Positions 8,890 to 16,535 of a DNA stretch of 64,000 nucleotides are shown piece after piece. Under the pieces are notes generated by a model that was given only the letters and a program-made list of their open reading frames with translations, searched no databases and was not told where the DNA came from. The position numbers and the translations under genes are program-made. The stretch comes from Janibacter indicus. GTDB lineage: Bacteria; Actinomycetota; Actinomycetes; Actinomycetales; Dermatophilaceae. Location of the stretch: contig NZ_FWXN01000010.1 in the NCBI RefSeq assembly GCF_900176385.1, positions 62,001-126,000 on the forward strand. Reading direction: 5' to 3'. Position 1 is the first letter of the stretch. Every line of letters begins with the position of its first letter.

Positions 8890-9780
8890 TCACGCGGCCG
8901 GGGAATGGCTTGCGCTCAGCCAGATTTTCACGGCGTGGGGCAGCGGCTCCTCGACCATTGGCAGGCGGACCGCTGCCGACGAGATGATGCCGGCCGCCGT
9001 CAACGCGGCCTTGGCCGTCGCCGCGCCCGGCCCCGGTCGCATGAGGCCGAGGGCCAGCGGCATCAGCTCGGCGTTGATCGAGCGCGCCTCGTCGAGTCGT
9101 CCTGCCCGGACGGCGTCGATCAGTCGGCCCGTGAGCCGGGGCGCGAGGTTGGCCACGACCGAGACGAGGCCCACCGCACCTGCGGCGAGATGGGGCAGGT
9201 TCAGCTCGTCCGACCCGCAGTAGTGGTCGAGTCCGGTCGCTCTGGCGAGGGTCATCGACTCGACGAGATCCCCCTTCGCGTCCTTGATCCCGACGACGGT
9301 CGGCAGCTCGGCGAGCCGGGCGAGGGATGCCGGCGTGAGGGCGGTCCCGGTCCGGACCGGCACGTCGTAGAGCAGCACCGGCACGTCGGTGGCCCCGGCG
9401 ACCGCGGTGCAGTGCTCGACCAGCCCCGCCTGGGAGGGTCTGGAGTAGTAGGGAGTGACGAGCAGCAGCCCGTCGGCTCCGGCCGCGGCCGCCTCGCGTG
9501 CGGCCGCGATGCTGTCGGCGGTCACGTTGTTGCCCACCCCGGCGATGACGCGCGCGGCTCCCTTCGTCCTCGAGGCGACCGTCGCGATGAGTGCGGACAC
9601 CTCCTCGCGCGTCAGCGTGGGCGCCTCTCCCGTCGTGCCGGCGACGACGATGCCGTCGCAGCCGCCGTCGACGAGGTGGTCCACGAGGCGCTCGACGTCG
9701 GTCCGGCTGACGCGACCATCCGGCGTCATCGGGGTGACCATGGCGACGAGGTGCTGTCCGAGGGTGGGCTCAGTGCTCAT
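8890..9780 (-). CDS. dapA: DapA-family lyase (4-hydroxy-tetrahydrodipicolinate synthase)
   Basis: 296 residues from ATG 9780 (MSTEPTLGQHLVAMVTPM). Class I aldolase signature: GTTGEAPTLTREE, the VTPYYSRPSQAGL segment with the catalytic Tyr, YDVPVRTG, and GIKDAKGD holding the Schiff-base Lys. The GTTGE and YDVP(x)RTG sequences fit true DapA, which condenses pyruvate with aspartate semialdehyde in lysine/DAP synthesis. It is divergent from a LysR gene, unusual for a housekeeping dapA, so a catabolic homolog (NAL/keto-acid aldolase) is possible. Confidence 0.8.
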   Translation of the reverse strand: MSTEPTLGQHLVAMVTPMTPDGRVSRTDVERLVDHLVDGGCDGIVVAGTTGEAPTLTREEVSALIATVASRTKGAARVIAGVGNNVTADSIAAAREAAAAGADGLLLVTPYYSRPSQAGLVEHCTAVAGATDVPVLLYDVPVRTGTALTPASLARLAELPTVVGIKDAKGDLVESMTLARATGLDHYCGSDELNLPHLAAGAVGLVSVVANLAPRLTGRLIDAVRAGRLDEARSINAELMPLALGLMRPGPGAATAKAALTAAGIISSAAVRLPMVEEPLPHAVKIWLSASHSPAA

Positions 9781-9854
9781 GGCGTCCACCGTGGTGCCCG
9801 AGGACACCGCCGGTCCAGCGATGGTTCATTGGCCGGACTCATTAGCATCGCTTC
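9781..9854. promoter_or_regulatory. divergent promoter region between dapA-like gene and LysR gene
   Basis: This 74-bp gap holds both start regions. Direct CATT repeats (TTCATT then CTCATT, about 9824-9843) lie next to the LysR start, where an autoregulating LysR protein would be expected to bind. No perfect dyad was found, so the operator is only suggested. Confidence 0.3.
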
Positions 9855-10766
9855 ATGATCGATCTCGCGGCCCTGCGCTCCCTGACCAGCATCGCCGGTC
9901 GCGGCACCCTCGCCCGCGCGGCCGCCGAGCTCGGCTACACGCCCTCGGCGGTCTCGCAGCAGGTCAAGCGGCTCGAGCGCGAGCTCGGCACGCCGCTGCT
10001 GGCCCCGGCGGGGCGGGGCGTGGTCCTCACCCCTGCCGGCCGCGCGCTCGTCGATGCCTCCGGAGACGTCTTTGCGGCGCTCGAGGTGGCCTCGAGCGCC
10101 GCGCGATCCGTCGCGGGTGGACGCCCCACCGGTCTGCTGCGCATCGGGGCCTTCTCCACGGCGATCCGCGGGCTCCTCGCCCCGGCGCTCGTCGACCTCG
10201 GCCGGCACCACCCGGACCTGCGGGTCGACATCATCGAGCTCGACCCGCTCGAGGCGCTCTCCGCCGTCGACGTGGGGTCCGTCGACCTGGCCTTCGTCCA
10301 CGACGCCGACGGGGTGCCGACGGCAGCGCCGGCGAGTGTCCGACAGTCCGTCGTGCACACCGATCGCGGCGACCTCGCCGTGCCGGCCGGGCATCCGCTC
10401 GCCGAGGCGTCCGCGTCGGTCGAGGAGACGGATCTCGCCGCCCACTCGTGGGTGACGAGTCCTCCCGGGACCGTGTGCCACCAGTGGTTCCGTCGGCTCT
10501 TCGCCGCCAGCGGGCGCGAGCCGGACGTGCGGCACGTCGCCGACGACTTCTCGACCCAGCTGGCGCTCGTCGCCTCCAGCAACGTCCTGGCCCTCGTCCC
10601 TCGGCTGGCGAGGCCCGAGGTCCCCGACGGCGTCGTCGTCCGCCAGCTGGCCACCGCACCGACCCGAGAGGTGCGCGCGGCGTGGCGGGTCAGCGCCCAC
10701 GACAGCCCGGCCATCCGGGCCGTGCTGTCGCAGTGGGTGGATCCCGATGGTGGACTGGGGACATGA
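9855..10766 (+). CDS. LysR family transcriptional regulator
   Basis: 303 residues. The N-terminal winged HTH is typical: LRSLTSIAGRGTLARAAAEL, GYTPSAVSQQVKRLERELG, then APAGRGVVLTPAGRAL. The C-terminal two-lobed co-inducer domain (about residues 90-300) includes GLLRIGAFSTAIRGLLAPAL. It is divergent from one DapA-family gene and overlaps by ATGA with a second one, so it probably regulates both in response to their substrate or product. Confidence 0.9.
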   Translation: MIDLAALRSLTSIAGRGTLARAAAELGYTPSAVSQQVKRLERELGTPLLAPAGRGVVLTPAGRALVDASGDVFAALEVASSAARSVAGGRPTGLLRIGAFSTAIRGLLAPALVDLGRHHPDLRVDIIELDPLEALSAVDVGSVDLAFVHDADGVPTAAPASVRQSVVHTDRGDLAVPAGHPLAEASASVEETDLAAHSWVTSPPGTVCHQWFRRLFAASGREPDVRHVADDFSTQLALVASSNVLALVPRLARPEVPDGVVVRQLATAPTREVRAAWRVSAHDSPAIRAVLSQWVDPDGGLGT

Positions 10767-11683
10767 CCACGTCCCGCCTCCTCACCGGGCTCAGCGCCTT
10801 CCCACTCACACCCATCGCCGACGACGCCGTCGACGAGCGGGCATTCGCCCGGATCGTCGAGCACCTCGCCACGGCGGGCGTCGACAGCATCACGGCGCTG
10901 GGCTCGACCGGCAGCTACGCCTACCTCGACCGTGACGAGCGGCGCCGGGTCGTCGAGCTCGCGGTGGCTTCGGCCGGTGACGTCCCCGTCCTCGCAGGCA
11001 TCGGTCATGTGCGCACGCGCGAGGTGCTGCGCCACGCCGACGACGCGCAGGCCGCCGGTGCCGCCGCGCTGCTGCTCGCGCCGGTCACCTATCAGGCCCT
11101 GACCGACGACGAGGTCCTCACGCTCTTCGCCGACGTCTCGGCGGCCGTCTCGGTGCCCGTCGTCGTCTACGACAACCCCGGCACGACCCACGTGAGCTTC
11201 AGCGACGAGCTGCACGCCCGGATCAGCCGGTTGCCGCACGTCGAGGCGATCAAGATCCCGCCCGTCACCGGGGGAGTGGACGTGGTCAGGGCGAGGGTGG
11301 GCTCCCTTCGTTCCGCGATCGCGCCCGGGGTGACCATCGGCATCAGTGGCGACGCCGTGGCTGCAGATGCGCTGGTCGCGGGTTGCGACGCCTGGTTCAG
11401 CGTCCTCGCTGGCACGCTGCCGGGGCCCTGCCGCGCGATCGTCGATGCGACGTCCGCCGGTGACGCGCAGGAGGCCCAGCGGATCTCGGTGCAGCTTGAT
11501 CCGCTGTGGCGGCTCTTCGGTGCCCACGGCAGCTATCGGGTCGTCGCCGCGCTCGCCGAGGAGCTCGGGGCCGTGGCCCACCCCTGCCTGCCTCGACCCG
11601 TCCTGCCTCTCGACGAAGGGAGTCGCGCCGACGTGCGCGCGGCGCTCGCCACCCTTCGTGAGGAAGGGCTGGTCGAGCAGTGA
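10763..11683 (+). CDS. DapA-family dihydrodipicolinate synthase-like lyase
   Basis: 306 residues, ATG overlapping the LysR stop. It keeps the family layout: GLSAFPLTPIADD, GSTGSYAYLDRDERRRVVE, APVTYQALTDDE, YDNPGTTHVSF and EAIKIPPVTGG with the Schiff-base Lys. Replacement of the TTGE motif by STGSY and of YDVP by YDNP suggests a substrate different from DapA; such paralogs are often catabolic aldolases or dehydratases. Together with the divergent gene it makes a LysR-controlled pair. Confidence 0.82.
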   Translation: MTTSRLLTGLSAFPLTPIADDAVDERAFARIVEHLATAGVDSITALGSTGSYAYLDRDERRRVVELAVASAGDVPVLAGIGHVRTREVLRHADDAQAAGAAALLLAPVTYQALTDDEVLTLFADVSAAVSVPVVVYDNPGTTHVSFSDELHARISRLPHVEAIKIPPVTGGVDVVRARVGSLRSAIAPGVTIGISGDAVAADALVAGCDAWFSVLAGTLPGPCRAIVDATSAGDAQEAQRISVQLDPLWRLFGAHGSYRVVAALAEELGAVAHPCLPRPVLPLDEGSRADVRAALATLREEGLVEQ

Positions 11684-12204
11684 TCCTGCCCCCGGTCCGT
11701 GACCCGCGGATGATCACGGTCCGTCGTGGCGGGACCCTCACGGACGACAACCACCAGCTGCTCGCGCGCTGGGCCGCCGACTGCGCCGAGCACGTCCTGC
11801 CGCTCTTCGAGGACGTGGCGCCCAAGGACCACCGGCCACGTGAGGCGATCGAGGCAGCCAGGGCCTGGGCGAGGGGCGAGATGCCGATGATGACCGCGCG
11901 GGCACTCGGAGGCCATGCCATGGGGGCGGCGCGACCGCTCACGGGGGCCGCGCGTGGCGCCGCCTACGCCGCCGGGCAGGCGGCCTGCGTCGGCCATGTC
12001 GCCGAGCACGACCTCGGGGCCGCCGCCTATGCGATCAAGGCGGTCGTGGCCGACGCGCCCCGGGGTGGGGGAGAGGAGACCCGGCTGGCCGAGTGCGCGT
12101 GGCAGCGCCAGCGACTCCCCGACGCTGTCCGCGATCTGGTGCTCGAGGACATGGCGCGGCGCAACGACATCTGCTGGTCGGTCTTCGACGTGGACGCTGC
12201 CTGA
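11680..12204 (+). CDS. putative immunity-like protein (Imm-5-like)
   Basis: 174 residues from a GTG that overlaps the preceding stop (GTGA). The sequence is helical and resembles the putative immunity protein family: WAADCAEHVLPLFEDVAPKD, then RPREAIEAARAWARGEMPM, several alanine-rich helices, and HVAEHDLGAAAYAIKA. The family name comes from association with polymorphic toxins, but no toxin is nearby, so the function here is unproven. Confidence 0.55.
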   Translation: MILPPVRDPRMITVRRGGTLTDDNHQLLARWAADCAEHVLPLFEDVAPKDHRPREAIEAARAWARGEMPMMTARALGGHAMGAARPLTGAARGAAYAAGQAACVGHVAEHDLGAAAYAIKAVVADAPRGGGEETRLAECAWQRQRLPDAVRDLVLEDMARRNDICWSVFDVDAA

Positions 12205-12297
12205 CACCCGTGACGCCCCTGCCGTCGGTTGCGCGGTGTCGTGCGTGACGGGCAGGAGGGGCAGCGGTACCGTGGTCGAGGAAGGGATGTGATCCAG

Positions 12298-12534
12298 ATG
12301 ACACCCGAGATCCACGACCTCGGCTCCGACGTCGAGACGCGTCTGAGCGAGGTGGCCCGCAGCCACGGACGCACGATGGAGGCCGAAGCTGCCGGCATCC
12401 TCACGGCCATCAGTCAGGGTCGGACCCACGACCCGGAGGCCGTCATGAACCTCTTCACGGCGGCGCGACGCAAGGTCTCCAAGGAGGCGCTGGCCCCGCC
12501 GACGCAGGTCGACTTCACGCCCGACGGCTACTGA
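12298..12534 (+). CDS. solitary ribbon-helix-helix (FitA-like) antitoxin homolog
   Basis: 78 residues. The N-terminus HDLGSDVETRLSEVARSHGR then TMEAEAAGIL matches FitA/Arc-type antitoxins. The C-terminal half (VMNLFTAARRKVSKEALAPP) is not the usual toxin-binding tail. No PIN toxin follows; a methyltransferase pseudogene starts 8 bp after the stop. ATG 12298 has GAAGGGA about 10 bp upstream; a GTG at 12289 is an alternative. Possible orphan regulator. Confidence 0.6.
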   Translation: MTPEIHDLGSDVETRLSEVARSHGRTMEAEAAGILTAISQGRTHDPEAVMNLFTAARRKVSKEALAPPTQVDFTPDGY

Positions 12535-12542
12535 TTTCCCCG

Positions 12543-13140
12543 GTGCATTCCTTCGACGACCCGGTCGCCGAAGCAGTTGCCGCTGACGTCACGGGATGGG
12601 GGTTCGACTGGCTCGACGGCCGGGCGACCGAGGAGGCCCGACGTAGAATTATGTCAGATTGCTCGAGGCTGCACTCGCCGCGTCGGACTCGGCCCTCGAC
12701 ATCGACACCGGCGGGGAAGAGGTGATCGACGAGGCCGGCGACCTCCTTCGCGCATGGTCCTCACCGAGGCCGGGCCACCCAATGCGCTCCGGGCGCGTGA
12801 TCGGTTGGGGCCGCGTGGTGCCGTCTCACGTCACCCGGTGCGCGTCCGCAGTGGTCCGAGATCGCCCGCGTCCTGCGGCAGCACGGCTGCTACCTGGCCC
12901 AGCGTGGGCCGGAGTCGGCCTTCGAGCTCATCGAGCAGTTCCTCGGACCCTTGTGCGACACGGGAGTTCTTCGACATCGGGGCGATCGTGTGGATCCTGC
13001 GCAACTGCGTCTGGTGGGTCCCGGACTTCACGGTCGAGCGCCATGAGGCCACGCTGCGCCGGCTGGATGCTCGGCTATGTCAGGGGCAGACCGTGGTGGC
13101 GCACTCGAGCCGGCACCTCGTCGTGGCCCGTCGCCCCTGA
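12543..13140 (+). pseudogene. decayed class I SAM-dependent methyltransferase
   Basis: The start (HSFDDPVAEAVAADVTGWGF then DWLDGRATEE) and the end (EFFDIGAIVWILRNCVWWVP then DFTVERHEATLRRLDARL) belong to one recognisable actinobacterial methyltransferase. The middle survives only in pieces and in changing frames: LLEAALAASDSALDIDTGGE, LTEAGPPNALRARDRLGPRG, and SRHP. The S-adenosylmethionine core is partly deleted, so it cannot work. Several differences from the expected codons near 12640 are C-to-T or G-to-A changes. It is the last host gene before the left dif-like site, 39 bp away. Confidence 0.8.
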
Positions 13141-13178
13141 GCTACGCCTCGGGAGCATTGCCACCGCCAGATGTGTTG

Positions 13179-13206
13179 AACGCCGATAATCCACATTATG
13201 TCAGCA
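13179..13206 (+). other. dif: dif-like Xer recombination site, left
   Basis: 28-bp site: left arm AACGCCGATAA (13179-13189), centre TCCACA (13190-13195), right arm TTATGTCAGCA (13196-13206). CCGATAA and TTATGTCA are the conserved arms of actinobacterial dif as I remember the published consensus, and this centre also fits it. This copy is therefore the better candidate for the chromosomal dif, meaning the window lies at the replication terminus. Confidence 0.8.
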
Positions 13207-13225
13207 CGGCTAGAAAACTAGCCGT
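13206..13225 (+). terminator. hairpin abutting the left dif-like site
   Basis: ACGGCTAG, loop AAAA, CTAGCCGT, then TT: an 8-bp stem starting at the last base of the dif-like site. It may be a short terminator or an accessory structure for the recombination site; the U-tract is weak. Confidence 0.45.
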
Positions 13226-13266
13226 TTAGGCTTGCGGACTGCCCCCCGCTCTTGCACACTCGGTCC

Positions 13267-13767
13267 ATGGGAATCTTCGCGCGAAACCGTCAGCTCGAGC
13301 AGGAGCGGGCGCCGGACTACTTGCAGCACGTGCAGGCGACGGCCGCCAGCCTGGAGCGGGCGCAGCACACCCGCGATCAGGCGATCGTCGCTGCCCGCCG
13401 ACACCACAAGCTCGCCGACGTCTCGACTGCGGCCGGCCTGAGCCTCAGTCGCGTGAAGCAGATCGTCGCGCCCTACGACCGCGCGGGCGCAGGGCCGATG
13501 GCCAAGCTGCCCCCGATCACAGAGAACGACCTCAACCTCGAGCGCCGGGACCGGGCTCTCCACGACGCCGGCGGCGCCGCGGGCGTGGAGATCGACGGCG
13601 GCCCGGGCAATGACCTGCTCGACAGCGACTCCGACCAGCCGGGCGCGGACAAGCTGGTGGGTGGGCCAGGGAACGACCGGCTGATTGCCGGAGGTGACGG
13701 GACCGGAACCCCGAATGTGAGTGGCCCAGACCGGTGTGTCATCACCCGAGCATCGGCGACCTCCTGA
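13267..13767 (+). CDS. helix-turn-helix protein fused in frame to an RTX fragment
   Basis: The first about 105 residues from ATG 13267 form a small HTH protein: MGIFARNRQLEQERAPDYLQ, a helix rich in Gln/Arg, RDQAIVAARRHHKLADVSTA then AGLSLSRVKQIVAPY as the HTH. Such proteins are common on actinobacterial plasmids and phages. From about residue 107 (GVEIDGGPGNDLLDSDSD) the frame becomes the calcium-binding RTX repeat of the next pseudogene and runs out shortly after. The change of character at about 13,588 marks a junction between unrelated sequences. The HTH part may still be made; its natural C-terminus is unknown. Confidence 0.6.
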   Translation: MGIFARNRQLEQERAPDYLQHVQATAASLERAQHTRDQAIVAARRHHKLADVSTAAGLSLSRVKQIVAPYDRAGAGPMAKLPPITENDLNLERRDRALHDAGGAAGVEIDGGPGNDLLDSDSDQPGADKLVGGPGNDRLIAGGDGTGTPNVSGPDRCVITRASATS

Positions 13768-14810
13768 TCGGTGGCCCGGGAGACGACCGGCTCGAGCCAG
13801 GCATGGCCCACAACGAGTCCGATGGCTGGGCGCGCGCCGACACCATCAGTTTCGCCGATGCACCAGCGTCCCCGGGAACCCAGGGCGTCACCGTTGACCT
13901 GACCCGCGGCACGGCGACCGGGCACGGCAACGACACCATCTTCCTGGCCGCACCGGGCGTGGAGGACCCTGCTGCTGCCGCGCGGCACGGCGTGGTCCTG
14001 GCCGTGGTGGGCACGCGGGGCGACGACACGCTCAAGGATTTCGTCTCGCCGCCCAGCACCGCGAATCACCCGACCTCGAACGTCACCCTTGTCGGGGGGC
14101 CCGGCAACGACAGGGTCACCGCCGCCGGTGGCGGAACCACCGTCCAGGAGGGCGTCGCGCCCGGCCGACCCGAATCCCTGGGGTCCGGCACCTACCGGGT
14201 CGGGCAGGAGTTCGCCGGCCAGGGTCCCGGGTCGGCCAACGTCTACCGCAGCACCTCACCTGGCACCACCGAGTTCTGGCTGAACGGCGGCGGAGGTCGG
14301 GTCATCGGAGGCCTCGGACAGGACGCCGTCCGAGTGCTCGGAGGTACCAGCAAGCACTCCATCTCCTTCGGAGCGGGCAAGGCCTTCCTCCTCGTGCACG
14401 GAAAGGCCGTCCACCGACCGGTCACTGCCACCCCGGGTACCGTCCTCGCCTACTCCCGGGACCTCGGCACCTCGAAGTCCGCGGTGAAGGTCAATGCCGC
14501 CACCGGCTCGGTGCGCGTTGCTGGAAGGAATCTGGGGACGGTCAGGGGCGTCAGGTCCTGGGACCTGCTGACCCAGGGGGCACTCACCTTCACCGGAACG
14601 GCCAGGGCCGACAACCTGTGGGTGATCGCGAAGCGCATCAACGCCCGCCTCCGGGCCGGGAACGACACCATCACTGCCCGGGTCCGCACCCGTACCGGTA
14701 CCCGCGTGGACGGCGGCAAGGGGCGCGACACCGTGCAACTCCGTCACCAACGAGGCGCACAACTGGTGAAGTTCAAGGCCAAGCTGATCAGCATCGAGAT
14801 CCGCCGCTGA
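13588..14810 (+). pseudogene. RTX-type calcium-binding protein, 5'-truncated and frameshifted
   Basis: Paralog of the intact gene that follows. It begins at IDGGPGNDLL without signal peptide or first repeats, shifts frame at about 13,725-13,740, then continues to RRGAQLVKFKAKLISIEIRR at 14810. Shared blocks with the downstream copy include DTISFADAPA, GTATGHGND, GTYR(V/I)GQEFAGQ, NGGGG, the RDLGTSKSAVKVNA block and the C-terminus. GGPGND-like nonapeptides would bind Ca2+. Loss of the export signal and the frameshift make it non-functional. Confidence 0.8.
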
Positions 14811-14930
14811 CGCCACGGTTCACCGATCCTTCCCCTGACGCAACCTGACGCAACCGATCACCCTCCCGGTTCGTAGTGACCATGAACGCGGTGCTGGGAC
14901 CGCGCCACTGAGCTCATTCCGGGGGAAGCC

Positions 14931-16487
14931 ATGACGATCCGCACACCGCACCGCACCGCCCGCCAGCACGCACGCGCCCGCATCGCTGCCGTCACCGGAC
15001 TGGGGTTGGTGATCCCGGTGCTGGCACCCGCACTGGCACCCGCACTGGCACCCGCACTGGTCCTGGCCGTCACCGCTCCCGCCGCGCAGTCGGCCACCCC
15101 GACCTGCCACGGCAAGCCCGCCACCATCGTCGGCACCGCCAAGGACGACGTCATCACCGGCACAGCCGGTGATGACGTCATCGTGGCCGGCTACGGCTCC
15201 GACATCGTCAAGGGTCTTGACGGGAACGACACCATCTGCGGTGGCCTGGGGGACGACGGGCGGAGCTCTGATGATGGCTGGAACGACGACCTCGACGGTG
15301 GGCCCGGCGACGATCTGCTCGATGGTTCCAGCGGCGCCGACAAGCTGACCGGCGGGGCCGGCAACGACCGTCTGATCGGCGGTTGGGACGGCACCGGTAG
15401 TGAATTCTGCTCCGATGGCCTCTGCGAGGAGAGCTCGGCCGGCGACCTGCTGATCGGCGGACCCGGCAATGACCGTCTGGAACCCGGGCAGGACAGTGAG
15501 GGCATCGGCGGCATCGAACGCATGGACACCATCAGTTTCGCCGATGCCCCGGCCACGCCCGGTTCTCCCGGTGTCACGGTCAATCTGGCAGCCGGCACGG
15601 CCACGGGTCACGGCAATGACGTCCTTCATTTCGCCGAAGGCGACGGAGGTGGGGACGAGACGGTGGTGGAGGTCGCAGTTCTCGGGAGTCGGGGCGACGA
15701 CACGATCAGCGATTTGCCGAGGGGATACGAGGTCAGTCTCAACGGGGGCCCCGGCAACGACACCATCACCGCGCATGATTCCAGCACGACCATCGTCGAG
15801 GGCGTCGATCCCGGCCGCTCACTGCCTCTGGGCCGAGGGACCTATCGGATCGGCCAGGAGTTCGCCGGCCAGGACCCAGGTCGATCCAACCGCTACCGGC
15901 GGACCGCGACCGAGAACGGGCGTGGCGACAATCTCGGTGGGTTCATCCTCAATGGCGGCGGTGGGACCGTGACTGCTGGACCGGGCTGGGACAACCTCAG
16001 GATCGCTGGGAACAGCACGCACCGGATCAACCTGGGCGCTGGCAGGGGTGACGTGGAGGTGCAGGGGAAGGCAACCCACGGCCCAATCACCGCCAGCACC
16101 GGAGCGGACGTCCGCTACTTCCGCGACCTCGGCTCCTCGCGGTCCGCGGTCAAGATCAACGCCAGCAAGGGAACCGTCGCCGTCAGCGGCACGAACGGAT
16201 TCAAGAACCTGGGCACCGTCAGGCGGGTCACCGACTGGACCCTGCGCACCCGCGGCGCCCTCACCTTCACCGGCACCTCCAGGGCCGACCAACTCACCGC
16301 CCGCGCCCAGCTCCTCACCGCCCGCCTCTACGAGGGCAACGACAAGGTCACCGCGGTGATGCTCGCCAAGAAGGGCACCAGCATCAACGGCGGCAAGGGC
16401 CGCGACACCGCCCGCCTGCGCCTGCAGAAGGGCAAGAAGCAGGTCAAGTTCAAGGCCACGCTGATCAGCGTCGAGATCCGCCGCTGA
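14931..16487 (+). CDS. secreted RTX-type calcium-binding protein
   Basis: 518 residues, ATG 14931 with GGGGGAAGCC just upstream. A signal peptide with a long hydrophobic stretch contains three in-frame copies of the tetrapeptide LAPA from a 12-bp DNA repeat (about 15,019-15,056). The mature N-terminal third has hemolysin-type repeats (GTAKDDVITGTAGDDVIVAG, GGPGDDLLDG, GGAGNDRLIGG, GGPGNDRLEPG) that form a Ca2+-bound beta-roll. The remainder is a repetitive beta-rich region ending in KFKATLISVEIRR. No type I secretion genes are near, so export is probably by Sec. Likely an extracellular matrix or surface protein. Confidence 0.82.
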   Translation: MTIRTPHRTARQHARARIAAVTGLGLVIPVLAPALAPALAPALVLAVTAPAAQSATPTCHGKPATIVGTAKDDVITGTAGDDVIVAGYGSDIVKGLDGNDTICGGLGDDGRSSDDGWNDDLDGGPGDDLLDGSSGADKLTGGAGNDRLIGGWDGTGSEFCSDGLCEESSAGDLLIGGPGNDRLEPGQDSEGIGGIERMDTISFADAPATPGSPGVTVNLAAGTATGHGNDVLHFAEGDGGGDETVVEVAVLGSRGDDTISDLPRGYEVSLNGGPGNDTITAHDSSTTIVEGVDPGRSLPLGRGTYRIGQEFAGQDPGRSNRYRRTATENGRGDNLGGFILNGGGGTVTAGPGWDNLRIAGNSTHRINLGAGRGDVEVQGKATHGPITASTGADVRYFRDLGSSRSAVKINASKGTVAVSGTNGFKNLGTVRRVTDWTLRTRGALTFTGTSRADQLTARAQLLTARLYEGNDKVTAVMLAKKGTSINGGKGRDTARLRLQKGKKQVKFKATLISVEIRR

Positions 16488-16535
16488 GTGACCTTGTCAC
16501 CTGTGTCAGCCCGGTCAGCCCAGCTCAGCCCCGGC

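Noticed and set aside
8890-9780. Firm assignment of this gene as the biosynthetic dapA of the organism.
   Set aside because: Motifs fit, but the divergent LysR and lack of dapB/lys neighbours leave a catabolic role equally possible, so the symbol is given with caution.
12632-12659. A third TTATGTCAG at 12649-12657 inside the methyltransferase pseudogene, which could be another Xer half-site.
   Set aside because: The left arm is not dif-like, and the stretch is explained by transitions in the codons expected for a P-S-W-G-Y-A-R-like segment of the methyltransferase. I treat the match as chance, though a short scar cannot be fully ruled out.
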